A stretch of DNA of 50,588 nt from Moritella sp. (lineage in GTDB: Bacteria; Pseudomonadota; Gammaproteobacteria; Enterobacterales; Moritellaceae): positions 1 to 50,588 of the forward strand of contig NZ_JABSQR010000017.1 of the NCBI RefSeq assembly GCF_013215705.1. The letters are read 5' to 3'. Positions within the stretch are counted from its first letter, which is position 1; the number at the start of each line of letters is the position of its first letter. Positions 19,763 through 28,859 of the stretch are shown one piece after another. The notes below the pieces were generated by a model. It had not been told where the DNA came from. It was given only the letters and a program-made list of their open reading frames with translations, and made no database searches. A program made the position numbers and the translations under genes.

Positions 19763-20509
19763 ATGTGGTTAGGGGTTATAAGCCTTTTTCCAGAGATGTT
19801 TAACGCCATCACTGAACAAGGAGTCATCGGTCGAGCAATAAAACGCGATCTGCTTAAGTTCCAAACTTGGAACCCAAGAGATTTTGCCCACGATAAACAT
19901 AAGACGGTCGATGATCGCCCTTATGGTGGTGGCCCTGGCATGTTGATGATGGTTCAACCATTACGAGATGCTATCCATGCAGCAAAACAGGCAGCAGGTG
20001 GTGAGGCGAAAGTTATTTATCTTTCACCGCAAGGACGTAAATTGGATCAAGCTGGCGTACTGGACTTGGCAACAAATGAGAAGATGATTTTTATTTGTGG
20101 TCGTTATGAAGGTATCGATGAACGTATCATCCAATCGGAAGTTGATGAAGAGTGGTCTATCGGTGACTTCGTGTTAACCGGTGGTGAACTTGCCGCAATG
20201 ACGATAATTGATGCTGTTTCACGCATGATACCGGGTGTTTTAGGCACTCAGGCATCCGCGGAGCAAGATTCGTTTGCAGATGGTCTGTTAGATTGTCCGC
20301 ATTATACGCGACCGGAAGTGTTAGATGGGTTGGCTGTTCCTAAGGTTCTCCTTAGTGGCAATCATAGTAAAATTAGCCAATATAGACAGAAACAGTCTTT
20401 AGCTCGAACGTTAGAACGACGACCTGATTTATTAAGTAACCTAGCTCTGACTGATCTGCAAGAGAAAATTCTTGTTGAGATCGTTCGCGAAAGTCGCGAG
20501 TTAAAGTAG
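19763..20509 (+). CDS. trmD: tRNA (guanine-37-N1)-methyltransferase TrmD
   Basis: SPOUT-class enzyme that methylates G37 of tRNAs and so prevents frameshifting. The trefoil-knot motifs [25 protein letters not shown] and the loop [18 protein letters not shown] are intact, with [11 protein letters not shown] near the N-terminus. The frame can be extended to a TTG at 19745, but the ATG at 19763 follows GGAGG by 6 bases and gives [13 protein letters not shown], the family start; 248 residues. Third gene of the operon. Confidence 0.97.
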   Translation: MWLGVISLFPEMFNAITEQGVIGRAIKRDLLKFQTWNPRDFAHDKHKTVDDRPYGGGPGMLMMVQPLRDAIHAAKQAAGGEAKVIYLSPQGRKLDQAGVLDLATNEKMIFICGRYEGIDERIIQSEVDEEWSIGDFVLTGGELAAMTIIDAVSRMIPGVLGTQASAEQDSFADGLLDCPHYTRPEVLDGLAVPKVLLSGNHSKISQYRQKQSLARTLERRPDLLSNLALTDLQEKILVEIVRESRELK

Positions 20510-20539
20510 AGTTTTTCAGTTTATTCTAGGGTATAGAAA

Positions 20540-20905
20540 ATGAGCAACATAATTGCACAGATCGAACAAGAGCAAATGAAAACAGATCTACCAACTTTTG
20601 GCCCAGGTGCTACAGTTGTAGTACAAGTAAAAGTTGTTGAAGGTGACAAATCACGTCTACAGGCTTTTGAAGGCGTAGTTATCGCTATCCGTAACCGTGG
20701 TCTGCACTCTGCATTCACTGTACGTAAAATCACTTCAAACGGTGAAGGTGTGGAACGTGTATTCCAAACACATTCTCCAGTGGTAGCAAGCATCACTGTT
20801 AAGCGTCACGGCGATGTTCGTAAAGCTAAGCTATACTACCTACGTGGTCTTACTGGTAAAGCTGCACGTATTAAAGAAAAATTGGGTAAACGTAAAAGTA
20901 AATAA
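20540..20905 (+). CDS. rplS: 50S ribosomal protein bL19
   Basis: Large-subunit protein at the subunit interface. [29 protein letters not shown] and the C-terminal [18 protein letters not shown] are characteristic. Length 121 against 115 in E. coli. Last gene of the rpsP operon and followed by a strong terminator. Confidence 0.98.
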   Translation: MSNIIAQIEQEQMKTDLPTFGPGATVVVQVKVVEGDKSRLQAFEGVVIAIRNRGLHSAFTVRKITSNGEGVERVFQTHSPVVASITVKRHGDVRKAKLYYLRGLTGKAARIKEKLGKRKSK

Positions 20906-20924
20906 TCCATTTTTCATGCAGTTT

Positions 20925-20954
20925 AAGGTCCGTCTTCTGACGGGCCTTTTTTTT
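20925..20954 (+). terminator. Terminator of the rpsP-rimM-trmD-rplS operon
   Basis: AAGGTCCGTC pairs with GACGGGCCTT (one G-U pair) over a 4-base loop, followed by a run of T. Confidence 0.93.
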
Positions 20955-20988
20955 GCCTGCGATTTAGCATTTTGATTTCTTAGGTAGC

Positions 20989-21666
20989 TCAGATATTGAA
21001 GTGTTTTTTGAGTAACTGATGGGTAAATGCCTTTTTGAGATAAAACCCACGTGGCCGCACCTGAATTATCTCGCCTTCGCTACCGTAGGCTTTAGTACGC
21101 ACTTTATTGTTTGCCGCCTTAGGGCGAAGTTGTAGATACTTACCGTGACGCGCGGTGATCTGTTCCACCTGTCCGAGCGCTATCATATCCATTAATTCTT
21201 CCCAGTCTTGTTGTAATTGTGCGTTTTCAAGTTCATCGGGTTGCCAGAGCAGTGGTGAACCGACAATACGTTCTGCCACCGGAATATCACGCTCACCAAG
21301 CACCGGTATCCACAATACCTGCTTCAATTTATTGGCGACACTGCAGGTTTGCCAAGTAACACCATAGTTACCGGTTAAGGGCGCGACACAGACAAAGGTT
21401 GTTTCCAGTGGTTTACCTTGTGCGTTGATTGGTATGGTTTTTAATTCAACGCCTAACTCTGGAAAGTCTTGAATGGGTTTACTGCCTGCCGTCGCACCAA
21501 GATGCAGTTCTAGCAGTTGTCCAATCCAACCTTTCTGTTTGCGTAGATCATCAGGCACGCAGAGTTGGTGCAATGCGGCTATTTGCTGTAGGTTAAACCC
21601 GGCAATAGCGTGGGCGCGGAACATCAGTTCATTGATATCTCGGGGTTCATTTATAATTGCAGGCAT
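20989..21666 (-). CDS. mutH: Methyl-directed mismatch repair endonuclease MutH
   Basis: Nicks the unmethylated strand at hemimethylated GATC sites after activation by MutS and MutL. The catalytic triad is visible as D67, E74 and K76 in [11 protein letters not shown], the same spacing as D70, E77 and K79 of E. coli; [16 protein letters not shown] just before is a family signature. Length 225 against 229. MutH implies Dam methylation in this organism. Upstream on its strand lies a palindromic operator-like site (21748-21771). It is divergent from rppH across a 703-base gap. Confidence 0.96.
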   Translation of the reverse strand: MPAIINEPRDINELMFRAHAIAGFNLQQIAALHQLCVPDDLRKQKGWIGQLLELHLGATAGSKPIQDFPELGVELKTIPINAQGKPLETTFVCVAPLTGNYGVTWQTCSVANKLKQVLWIPVLGERDIPVAERIVGSPLLWQPDELENAQLQQDWEELMDMIALGQVEQITARHGKYLQLRPKAANNKVRTKAYGSEGEIIQVRPRGFYLKKAFTHQLLKKHFNI

Positions 21667-21688
21667 TTCAAATAATTCTTATATCTTA

Positions 21689-21771
21689 AGGTCTCACTTA
21701 GCAGAATAACATTTTTAAATCTAGCTGTTAACGGTCGTTTTCCATACAAAGTGAGACTTAGGTCTCACTTT
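21689..21771. promoter_or_regulatory. Palindromic operator-like site upstream of mutH
   Basis: AAAGTGAGAC (21748-21757) and its exact inverse GTCTCACTTT (21762-21771) are separated by four bases. A third copy, AGGTCTCACTT, lies at 21689-21699, 23 bases before the mutH start. The symmetric 24-base site plus the half site suggests binding of a dimeric regulator to the mutH promoter. The regulator is unknown. Confidence 0.5.
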
Positions 21772-21850
21772 AATGTTACCTAGATGTTTCATGCTGCAGC
21801 GTGTGTTTAAGTTGTTGTTTTAATAGGTGTTTATTGTGGTTAAAATAGCT

Positions 21851-22057
21851 TGTGGATAATTTCATCATGGTTTTATTATGTTAAATGGTAATAATGTAAA
21901 CTCCTCACAAGGTTATCCACAGAAACGGTGGATAACTTTCGATTAATAGCCATATATTGTTAATAAATATCGATAACAGCGATAAATAGCACTGTTTAGC
22001 TCAGTTTTAATTACTTTTCCACACATGTAATGTGCATAACTGTGCATATTGTGGGTG
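21851..22057. promoter_or_regulatory. Cluster of DnaA boxes
   Basis: Three exact matches to TTATNCACA: 21851-21859 (minus), 21913-21921 (plus), 22031-22039 (minus). One-mismatch boxes: 21927-21935 (minus), 22015-22023 (plus), 22041-22049 (minus); a weaker one at about 22050-22057. The boxes at 21912-21936 form an exact 9-bp inverted repeat (arm GTTATCCAC, 7-base spacer). The stretch between 21940 and 22010 is A+T-rich. The sequence supports DnaA binding; titration, regulation or initiation cannot be told apart from sequence alone. Confidence 0.65.
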
Positions 22058-22369
22058 AGAAGAGATATTATTGGCATATTGGTGCTTTATTACTCAATCG
22101 AGAGTAAGGTAAATGCCTACTATATTGGAATTAAAGGTAGAAATATTCTTTTCATCCCATGTTTTATTTTAAGATATTGATCATACTTGATTCTCTGTAA
22201 AGAAGGGGGTTGTTTCAACAACGCCGCTCTGAAGTTCTGAATTAGAGATAAATCGACGATATTTTGCCTTTGTAAATGGATCTTGAGCAAAACTGTGGGT
22301 GTAAATTTGCTGCTCATTGATTTATATGAAACAATCAAGTTAACTAAGTTCTACCCTTAAGGTGCTAAT

Positions 22370-22876
22370 GTGATTGATAGCGATGGCTATCGTCTTAATG
22401 TAGGCATCCTAATTTGTAATCGTGATGGTCAAGTTTTATGGGCTAAACGTTGTGGGCAACATTCTTGGCAATTTCCGCAAGGTGGTGTAGATAATGGAGA
22501 GTCTGCAGAGCAAGCAATGTATCGAGAACTATATGAAGAAGTTGGGCTAAAAGCGAAACATGTTTCGATTCTGGCGACCTCTAAAACATGGTTGAAATAT
22601 AAATTACCAAAACGATTAGTCAGATGGGATAGTAAACCGGTCTGCATTGGGCAAAAGCAAAAATGGTTTTTACTGCGTCTGGAAGCGGATGACAGTCAAA
22701 TCGACTTTAAATGTACAGGACATCCTGAATTTGATGATTGGCGTTGGGTCAGTTATTGGTATCCAGTTCGTCAGGTTGTATCGTTTAAAAAAGACGTCTA
22801 TCGTCGTGTAATGAAAGAGTTTGCACCCGTGGCATTACCCTTTTTACGCAAAGACGTAAAACGTAAACGACGTTAA
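22370..22876 (+). CDS. rppH: RNA pyrophosphohydrolase RppH
   Basis: Nudix hydrolase that removes pyrophosphate from triphosphorylated mRNA 5' ends and starts RNase E decay. The Nudix box [22 protein letters not shown] spans about residues 38-59, after WQFPQ. The N-terminal [14 protein letters not shown] and [13 protein letters not shown] are typical. Length 168 against 176 in E. coli. The start is GTG with AAGGTG just upstream. ptsP, which commonly follows rppH, is absent; lgt is next after 252 bases in which I see no further feature. Confidence 0.95.
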   Translation: MIDSDGYRLNVGILICNRDGQVLWAKRCGQHSWQFPQGGVDNGESAEQAMYRELYEEVGLKAKHVSILATSKTWLKYKLPKRLVRWDSKPVCIGQKQKWFLLRLEADDSQIDFKCTGHPEFDDWRWVSYWYPVRQVVSFKKDVYRRVMKEFAPVALPFLRKDVKRKRR

Positions 22877-23128
22877 TGCTAAATAATGCCTGCGTATTGA
22901 ATTGTCTGTACGATCCAATACAAAGGCATTACTTATTCATGTTTCCACGCGATTATTTTATTCCTCTATTTTAGATACTCATTCTCTACCTAATACTTTG
23001 GTTTTATTTACCTTATTTTACCGATTTGATGACGGCGGTTTCTTTGTTGTGGCTAGTATTTGGTGTAAGGTGTGATTTAACTTTATTGCCTTAGCGTAGG
23101 CAAGCACTTTCTTCTACTCAGGAACTTA

Positions 23129-23947
23129 ATGATGTCGCAGACATATCTACAATATCCAGAAATTGATCCTATTGCGATCAGCCTCGGTCCTATTAATGTT
23201 TATTGGTATGGATTGATGTATTTACTTGGTTTTTTATTTGCTAATTGGATGGGTAATCGACAAGCAGCGAAACCGGGTAGTAGCTGGGATAAAGACGAAG
23301 TCGGTGATTTATTATTTTATGGTTTCCTTGGTGTGATCCTCGGCGGTCGTATCGGTTATGTACTGTTTTATAATTTTGGGTTATTCCTTGATGATCCAAT
23401 GTATTTATTCCGCATCACTGACGGTGGCATGTCATTCCATGGCGGGCTGATTGGTGTATTGTTAGCGTTTGCTTATTTTGGTCGTAAAACCCAGCGTTCA
23501 TTTTTTGTTATCGCTGACTTTGTCGCGCCTATGGTGCCGTTTGGCTTAGCGGCAGGACGTATTGGTAATTTTATCAATGGCGAGCTATGGGGACGTGTGA
23601 CGGATGTGCCTTGGGCGATGATCTTCCCCACTGGTGGTGATTTACCACGTCATCCAAGTCAGCTCTATCAGTTTGCCATGGAAGGTGTATTACTGTTTAT
23701 CATCTTACAAGTATTTGCCCGTAAACCGCGACCTGTTGGTGCTATTTCTGGCCTGTTCTTATTCGGTTACGGTATTTTCCGCTTTGTGGCTGAGTACTTC
23801 CGCCAACCAGATTCACAGCTAGGGCTGTATTTTGATTTGATTAGTATGGGACAAATTTTATCGACACCAATGATCTTCCTTGGTGCGTTAATTATGTTTA
23901 TGGCTTATAAAAAACCGACACTGTTTGCAGGTAAACAGAAAAAATAA
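23129..23947 (+). CDS. lgt: Phosphatidylglycerol-prolipoprotein diacylglyceryl transferase
   Basis: Inner-membrane enzyme that attaches diacylglycerol to the lipobox cysteine, the first step of lipoprotein maturation; LspA, encoded later in this window, performs the second. The signature [14 protein letters not shown] (about residues 142-155) and MSFHGGLIG are present, with about seven membrane segments. Length 272 against 291 in E. coli. Two adjacent ATG codons (23129, 23132) are both possible after AGGAA. It shares a terminator with convergent thyA, its usual neighbour. Confidence 0.96.
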   Translation: MMSQTYLQYPEIDPIAISLGPINVYWYGLMYLLGFLFANWMGNRQAAKPGSSWDKDEVGDLLFYGFLGVILGGRIGYVLFYNFGLFLDDPMYLFRITDGGMSFHGGLIGVLLAFAYFGRKTQRSFFVIADFVAPMVPFGLAAGRIGNFINGELWGRVTDVPWAMIFPTGGDLPRHPSQLYQFAMEGVLLFIILQVFARKPRPVGAISGLFLFGYGIFRFVAEYFRQPDSQLGLYFDLISMGQILSTPMIFLGALIMFMAYKKPTLFAGKQKK

Positions 23948-23967
23948 TTATTTATGCAGATAAACAA

Positions 23968-24006
23968 TAAAAAGGGTGTTAACTAAATTAGTTAACACCC
24001 TTTTTT
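23968..24006. terminator. Bidirectional terminator, lgt / thyA
   Basis: A very long stem (AAAAGGGTGTTAACTAA and its complement, 1-2 base loop) with T runs on both strands serves lgt on the plus strand and thyA on the minus strand. Confidence 0.94.
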
Positions 24007-24028
24007 ATTTTAATATGTACGGATATAT

Positions 24029-24880
24029 TTACACCGAAAATGGATATTTAATCACATCATGATGCTGATAATCAGTCACTTCAAAATCATCCATTGTTAC
24101 CCAAGTTTCTAAATCTTCGAGGGTTTTAATTTTGGGATTGATGTGTAATTTTGGTAACGGTAATGGTTCGCGCTTTAATTGCACGTCACGCATTAACTCC
24201 AGCTGATCTTCATAAATATGGGCGTTAACAATTTTGTGATACGCCTGACCGGCTTTATGACCGGTGATTTGCGCTACCAGCGCTAGCAATACATGTACTT
24301 GCACCATATTAAAGTTTAGTCCTAGCGGCACGTCACACGAACGCTGGGTGCTGTTGAGATACAAAGTATCACCTAACAGTGAGAAGTGATGGCTATACAT
24401 GCAAGGACGTAAACAGCCCAGTTCAAACGCACCTGGATTGAAGAAGGTTAATATTTCGCCACGGTTATCAATACCGTTGGATAGATCATCAATGATCTGA
24501 CGTAGTAGGTCGACGGTGCCACCTTGTGGTTTTACCCAGTTACGCGCACATGCACCATACACATAGCCCATGTCATCTTTACCTTTACGGTGTGGGTTTG
24601 CTAACCAAGCGGGGTTGTCATTGGCATTGGCATCCCAAGTTTTGGTGCCTAATGCCCGAAAATCTGCGGCGTTATCATAACCACGGATGTAACCAATGAT
24701 CTCGGCAATCGCTGATTTCCAAAAGCTTTTACGTGTGGTGACTAATGGAAATTCATTATTCGCTACGTCATAAGTGAGATCAGCATTGATTACGGTTAAA
24801 CAGCGTTTTCCGGTACGTTCATTTTCAACCCAAACACCTTGTTCCACGATCCGTGTACATAAATCAAGATACTGTTTCAT
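24029..24880 (-). CDS. thyA: Thymidylate synthase ThyA
   Basis: Makes dTMP from dUMP with methylene-tetrahydrofolate. The catalytic cysteine is C160 in [11 protein letters not shown], and [13 protein letters not shown] binds dUMP phosphate. At 283 residues it is about 20 longer than E. coli ThyA (264) and has the Vibrio-type active-site wording, with an insertion around residues 95-120. It converges on lgt. Upstream, at 24940-24959, is a 7-bp perfect inverted repeat (CGGATCT/AGATCCG) without T tail. Confidence 0.96.
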   Translation of the reverse strand: MKQYLDLCTRIVEQGVWVENERTGKRCLTVINADLTYDVANNEFPLVTTRKSFWKSAIAEIIGYIRGYDNAADFRALGTKTWDANANDNPAWLANPHRKGKDDMGYVYGACARNWVKPQGGTVDLLRQIIDDLSNGIDNRGEILTFFNPGAFELGCLRPCMYSHHFSLLGDTLYLNSTQRSCDVPLGLNFNMVQVHVLLALVAQITGHKAGQAYHKIVNAHIYEDQLELMRDVQLKREPLPLPKLHINPKIKTLEDLETWVTMDDFEVTDYQHHDVIKYPFSV

Positions 24881-25041
24881 CGACTACTACCCTATTTTTA
24901 TTGTTATACATTAATTATTGTGCATTAATTTTCGTGAGTCGGATCTTTACATAGATCCGCTGGGGTTACAAATAGGAATGTAGCAAAGATAAGCCATTAT
25001 CGTTGCGCTGATAGCAAAGATAATGCGGAGATCAGCAGTAG

Positions 25042-26781
25042 TTAAGGGTGTTCGAGTTGCAGTGCTTGTGCGTTAAAACGTTTTTTATTCTTATCCGTAA
25101 ACTGAGTAAGGTCTAATACGATCAAACCATCGATGCAATGATTAAAATTCGGATCAATATTAAAATCAAATATCTGTACTCCGCCTGGTTTACATAACTT
25201 GGTGTATTGTTTAAACAAGGTCGGCACACTAAAGCCCATATGATTAAGCTGCGCCTTTAAAATCGCCATACCTTCTTCTGCATCAGAATCAGCAAATAAA
25301 TCGATTAAACGTAAGCGTGTTTCTTCTGACAAACGGAATGGCATACTGGCACTGGCAATATTGTTCGAATTACCGTAGAAGTGCTGATAGTAATAAACCA
25401 ATAACTCTTTTGCTGGCTGAGAATAGCTGTTGCTGATACTTACTGTACCAAATAAATAACGGCAATCACTGTGCTGAATAATGTATTCCATGATCCCCTG
25501 CCACAAGTATTCTAGACTACGTGTTCCCCAATATTTTGGTTGAATAAAGCTACGACCGAGTTCAATACCTGCGGCCAGATAAGGACTCATTGCCGCGTGA
25601 TAGTCAAACAGGGTAGCGCTGTAGAGTTGCTGCTGTACATCAACGAAAGCAACTTTATTGGTTTCTAGCAAACGATAGGCACCGATTAACTCCAGCTCTT
25701 TATCATCCCACAGGAGGATATGCACATAAGAATTGTCGTAGATATCCACATCACGGCGCTCGCCAGTACCTTCACCAACCAGTCGGAATGACTCTTCTCG
25801 TAAACGACCAATTTCGCGCATGATGGTGGAGGTTGCTTGATGGCGGTAGCAGTATATTTGTTTACCATCACGGGTTTCACTGATTTTCTGGCAAGCATGT
25901 ATTTCACTGCGTAATAAGGCTTTATTTTCAGGGTGAGCAATGGCCGACTGGGTACTGAAAATCGACGGTTTATCTTTGGTTAAACGGTATAAATGTTTGC
26001 GAAATAATGCCGTCTTGGTATTAATGGGTAAATCTAATGATTGATAGGTTTGATAATTAATCTGCTCGCCAATACGGATTGAGACGCAGTTGTGTGCGTG
26101 TTTAAACATCTCACGGATCAACCACAAGGTCGATATCGGTTTTGAGAGCATGGACAAGGTATAAAAAAACAATGAATTTTTAGCATTGATATAAATGGGG
26201 ATGATCGGGGCTTGGACGCTACTGGCAATGCGTAAAAAACCATTACGCCATTTACCGTCTTTAACTCCCTGTGGGCTGATGCGAGAGACCTCGCCCGCTG
26301 GGAACATAATAATCACCCCTTCATCTTTGAGATGGTCTTTTATGGCTTGTAAGCGTCCGCTGGCCGTACCGCCATTCATATTATCAACCGGTAATAAATA
26401 ATCTCTTACGGGCTTGATGATCATAAGCATATCATTGGCAACGACCTTTACGTCTGGGCGGACTTTACTGACCATTTTAAGTAGCGCCATGCCATCAAGC
26501 GTACCTATGGGGTGATTGGCGACGATCACTGCTTTACCTGTTGCCGGAATACGTTCTATCTCATTGGGACGTACTGAATAGCTAAAGCTAAAATGTTCGA
26601 ATACTTGTTCGATAAACTCGATACCCGTGAGATGAGCATAGGTTTCACCAAATTGACGTAATTCTCGTTCATGGAACAGCAGTCTGAGTGTTGCCAGTAT
26701 AGGTTTGGCAATGAGACGGGTACTTTTTTTTTGCAAAAAATCCGGATAACGTTGGTTTATTTCCGCTTCTATGTTGAGCAT
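25042..26781 (-). CDS. Fused PlsC-type and GNAT-type acyltransferase, OlsF-like ornithine lipid synthase candidate
   Basis: Two-domain protein of 579 residues. The N-terminal half (about 60-260) is a lysophospholipid acyltransferase with NHPIGTLD (H90, D96) and FPAGEVSR (about 160-167). The C-terminal half (about 300-570) resembles the OlsB/hemolysin-like GNAT acyltransferase fold, with REIGRLREESFRLVGEGTG and GAYRLL segments. This architecture is that of OlsF, known to acylate ornithine twice to give ornithine lipid; that activity here is inferred. Start at 26781 is preferred because AAGGATG lies about 7 bases upstream; an ATG at 26790 is in frame. Third gene of a minus-strand unit. Confidence 0.75.
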   Translation of the reverse strand: MLNIEAEINQRYPDFLQKKSTRLIAKPILATLRLLFHERELRQFGETYAHLTGIEFIEQVFEHFSFSYSVRPNEIERIPATGKAVIVANHPIGTLDGMALLKMVSKVRPDVKVVANDMLMIIKPVRDYLLPVDNMNGGTASGRLQAIKDHLKDEGVIIMFPAGEVSRISPQGVKDGKWRNGFLRIASSVQAPIIPIYINAKNSLFFYTLSMLSKPISTLWLIREMFKHAHNCVSIRIGEQINYQTYQSLDLPINTKTALFRKHLYRLTKDKPSIFSTQSAIAHPENKALLRSEIHACQKISETRDGKQIYCYRHQATSTIMREIGRLREESFRLVGEGTGERRDVDIYDNSYVHILLWDDKELELIGAYRLLETNKVAFVDVQQQLYSATLFDYHAAMSPYLAAGIELGRSFIQPKYWGTRSLEYLWQGIMEYIIQHSDCRYLFGTVSISNSYSQPAKELLVYYYQHFYGNSNNIASASMPFRLSEETRLRLIDLFADSDAEEGMAILKAQLNHMGFSVPTLFKQYTKLCKPGGVQIFDFNIDPNFNHCIDGLIVLDLTQFTDKNKKRFNAQALQLEHP

Positions 26782-26847
26782 AATCTTCATCCTTTAGATT
26801 ATTGTTGGTTGTTAGCATAGAAGCTTGATGTGACGTTTTTAGTGGTT

Positions 26848-27702
26848 TTATATGGCAATTGAGTGACGGCTTGGGATTGGATGTGTGAGCCAGTGCCATA
26901 TTTTATCGCAGATCCACGGACTGTCATCTAAAGGTAAGTCGTGACCTGCGGTGGGGTGATAATAGATTGGACAATGCCATTGCGTGGCGATGGCAGTGCT
27001 GCAACGCACATCAACGAGTTGATCATGGGTGCTTGCCAGTAATAAAACATGCTCAATTGGTGCCGTTGACGGTGGGTTAAAACGACTTGCTGCATACAGT
27101 TGGCGCAAGGCGTTTTGACGGCTTACCGGTTGCTGCTGGGCATACTCACTCCAGCGTTGTGCTAATGCTTGATGACTGTGAAAATGGCGGTGTTGGGTGT
27201 GACTGGTCATGTTTAAAATGAGTTGTTCTTGTTGTAACGAATTGCTGCACAGTATGCGCATCAGCGTCGTGATGTTATTGGGTTTTAAGCGCTGATAGAT
27301 CGGGCTGAATTGTTTGAAACTGGTATTAATAAACACCATGGCATCAATTTCATTGGGGAAAATAGTTGCCCATTCGGTCGCTATCATGCCACCCATTGAA
27401 ATGCCTAGTAGGTGAATAGGGTAACTAATATCTGGGTTCTGCTGTCTAAATACTAGCCTGAATTGCAGGGTTATATCGGTGATCGAGGTTGGCGTCAATT
27501 GTTCCCATGCAGTGCCTGTACCCGCAATGTCGCCACAAAACACTTGGCAATTAAGTCGTTGTGCCAGTTTAACGGGAAAGTCTTCCCAGTGCAGCTGTTG
27601 ACGGCATAACCCCCGTATTAATAACCAGGTTGGAGTCGGTTTGTTATCCGTTGATGACGTTATCAAACTATTCGGTATACCAGAGCGAGGTTGCATCGGC
27701 AT
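26848..27702 (-). CDS. Alpha/beta hydrolase family protein
   Basis: Predicted cytoplasmic serine hydrolase of 284 residues. The nucleophile elbow GISMGG gives S102; likely acid and base are D227 (STHDQLVD) and H253 (TAGHD), a full catalytic triad. LLIRGLCRQQLHW is the usual oxyanion-hole strand with RG in place of HG. No signal peptide or membrane anchor. Its start overlaps the end of the M14 gene by 35 bases, so the two are coupled; AAGGA is 8 bases upstream. Substrate unknown; ester or amide hydrolysis linked to the acyltransferase downstream is a guess. Confidence 0.8.
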   Translation of the reverse strand: MPMQPRSGIPNSLITSSTDNKPTPTWLLIRGLCRQQLHWEDFPVKLAQRLNCQVFCGDIAGTGTAWEQLTPTSITDITLQFRLVFRQQNPDISYPIHLLGISMGGMIATEWATIFPNEIDAMVFINTSFKQFSPIYQRLKPNNITTLMRILCSNSLQQEQLILNMTSHTQHRHFHSHQALAQRWSEYAQQQPVSRQNALRQLYAASRFNPPSTAPIEHVLLLASTHDQLVDVRCSTAIATQWHCPIYYHPTAGHDLPLDDSPWICDKIWHWLTHPIPSRHSIAI

Positions 27703-28693
27703 GGTTACTTTCCTTGTTTAGTTGCGGGAGCCAGTGAGTATAAGAGCCAGTTACCTTGATTAAAAACTCCATTAGGACATGGTGTTGTCGTAATACCCGC
27801 TTAATACGGTGCGGTTGAATAGGGTGAAAGATCCCCGTGGATTGAAATATTTGCAGTGGATTTTTTTTGATCCAGGTCCATGATCCCATTTCTAATGTGA
27901 GAGGCAGAAAGGTGGTGTTGAGTGTCAGCGATCGGTCGTATAAGTAGTCCCACAGATCGCCATGGGTCATGTAATTACGTGCTTGCGGCTCAAATACATA
28001 ATCTTGGTGTGGGTAGGTTTCAATAAGCATTTTTCGCAGTTTAAATATTTCTGCAAGGTGTGGGATCGGCTGTTTTGATTTGGCGTAAGGGAACCAGATC
28101 TGGTTGTTAAAACCAAAACCGGAATGACAATCTAACGCAATGCTAAAGGGGGCCGTTAATAATTGTTGACTGATATGCTCCACCAATACCCGTGATTCTG
28201 GTTGCATGGCTTGGCCTTTTTTACCGCGATACCAAGGCAGTATATGACTAATACGTTGACCGCCAACCAGCCAAGGTACACTGCCCACAGCATCTATCGG
28301 TGCGTTACGCATTAAATCGACGCCATTCCCATTGGCGCGACTATTATTAAGCATCCCAATCGGGTTCATCAGTGGCAGGAATAGCAGTTTTACGTGACTG
28401 AGTTCTTGATGCAGTGATTGGTCCCACTTCAATCGCCGAATGAGGCTCTCAAACAACGCTAAGATAACTTGTGTACCAATACGTTCAATACCATGGATGC
28501 CACCAATAAAGGCGATCACCGGTGCATTGGGCGCTTGTGAACCCATACTCACGGAATACACAGGATAGCTGGCGTTGTTAGCTGATACATGGGTTAACAC
28601 TTGACTATGCAGGTGTTTACCCCCTAGTGCTATCAGCGTTTCTAACTGTTCGAGTTCGGGTAACGATGGCGGTGGTTGGATTTTTAAGGGCAT
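27668..28693 (-). CDS. M14-type zinc carboxypeptidase family protein
   Basis: Predicted metallopeptidase of the M14/succinylglutamate desuccinylase-aspartoacylase fold, 341 residues. Zinc ligands are visible as H67 and E70 in GGIHGIE and H190 in DCHSGFG; E268 in LTLEMGSW is the likely catalytic base; NGNGVDLMRN is the usual substrate-binding region. No signal peptide is seen, so it is likely cytoplasmic. First gene of a three-gene minus-strand unit with the hydrolase and the OlsF-like acyltransferase. Real substrate unknown. Confidence 0.8.
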   Translation of the reverse strand: MPLKIQPPPSLPELEQLETLIALGGKHLHSQVLTHVSANNASYPVYSVSMGSQAPNAPVIAFIGGIHGIERIGTQVILALFESLIRRLKWDQSLHQELSHVKLLFLPLMNPIGMLNNSRANGNGVDLMRNAPIDAVGSVPWLVGGQRISHILPWYRGKKGQAMQPESRVLVEHISQQLLTAPFSIALDCHSGFGFNNQIWFPYAKSKQPIPHLAEIFKLRKMLIETYPHQDYVFEPQARNYMTHGDLWDYLYDRSLTLNTTFLPLTLEMGSWTWIKKNPLQIFQSTGIFHPIQPHRIKRVLRQHHVLMEFLIKVTGSYTHWLPQLNKESNHADATSLWYTE

Positions 28694-28859
28694 TAATAAT
28701 TACCTAGATAGGATGAAAAAATAATTAATGCATACCAATATAGCTAAATTGAACGATTTAAAGGTTAAATCTTTGTGAACTTTCTATACTAGATCTATGT
28801 GATTGATGCTTTTGATTATTATTCAATGAAAACACCCAATAACAAGCAAGGAGGCTGAT

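Larger units (their letters stand above)
21667..22369. other. 703-base intergenic region between mutH and rppH
   Basis: No convincing gene. The mutH-proximal part carries the inverted repeat at 21748-21771 plus one further half site; 21851-22057 carries a cluster of DnaA-box-like 9-mers around an A+T-rich core; about 22060-22369 shows nothing I can name. The region is unusually long for two small repair and RNA-turnover genes that are close neighbours in E. coli. Confidence 0.75.

Noticed and set aside
21851-22057. Main chromosomal replication origin
   Set aside because: DnaA boxes fit, but there is no GATC enrichment, no 13-mer set I can recognise, and none of the usual oriC neighbours (gidA/mnmG, mioC, dnaA).
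22120-22338. 72-residue minus-strand reading frame in the mutH-rppH gap
   Set aside because: No recognisable motif, no good ribosome site, composition like non-coding DNA; more likely a chance frame.
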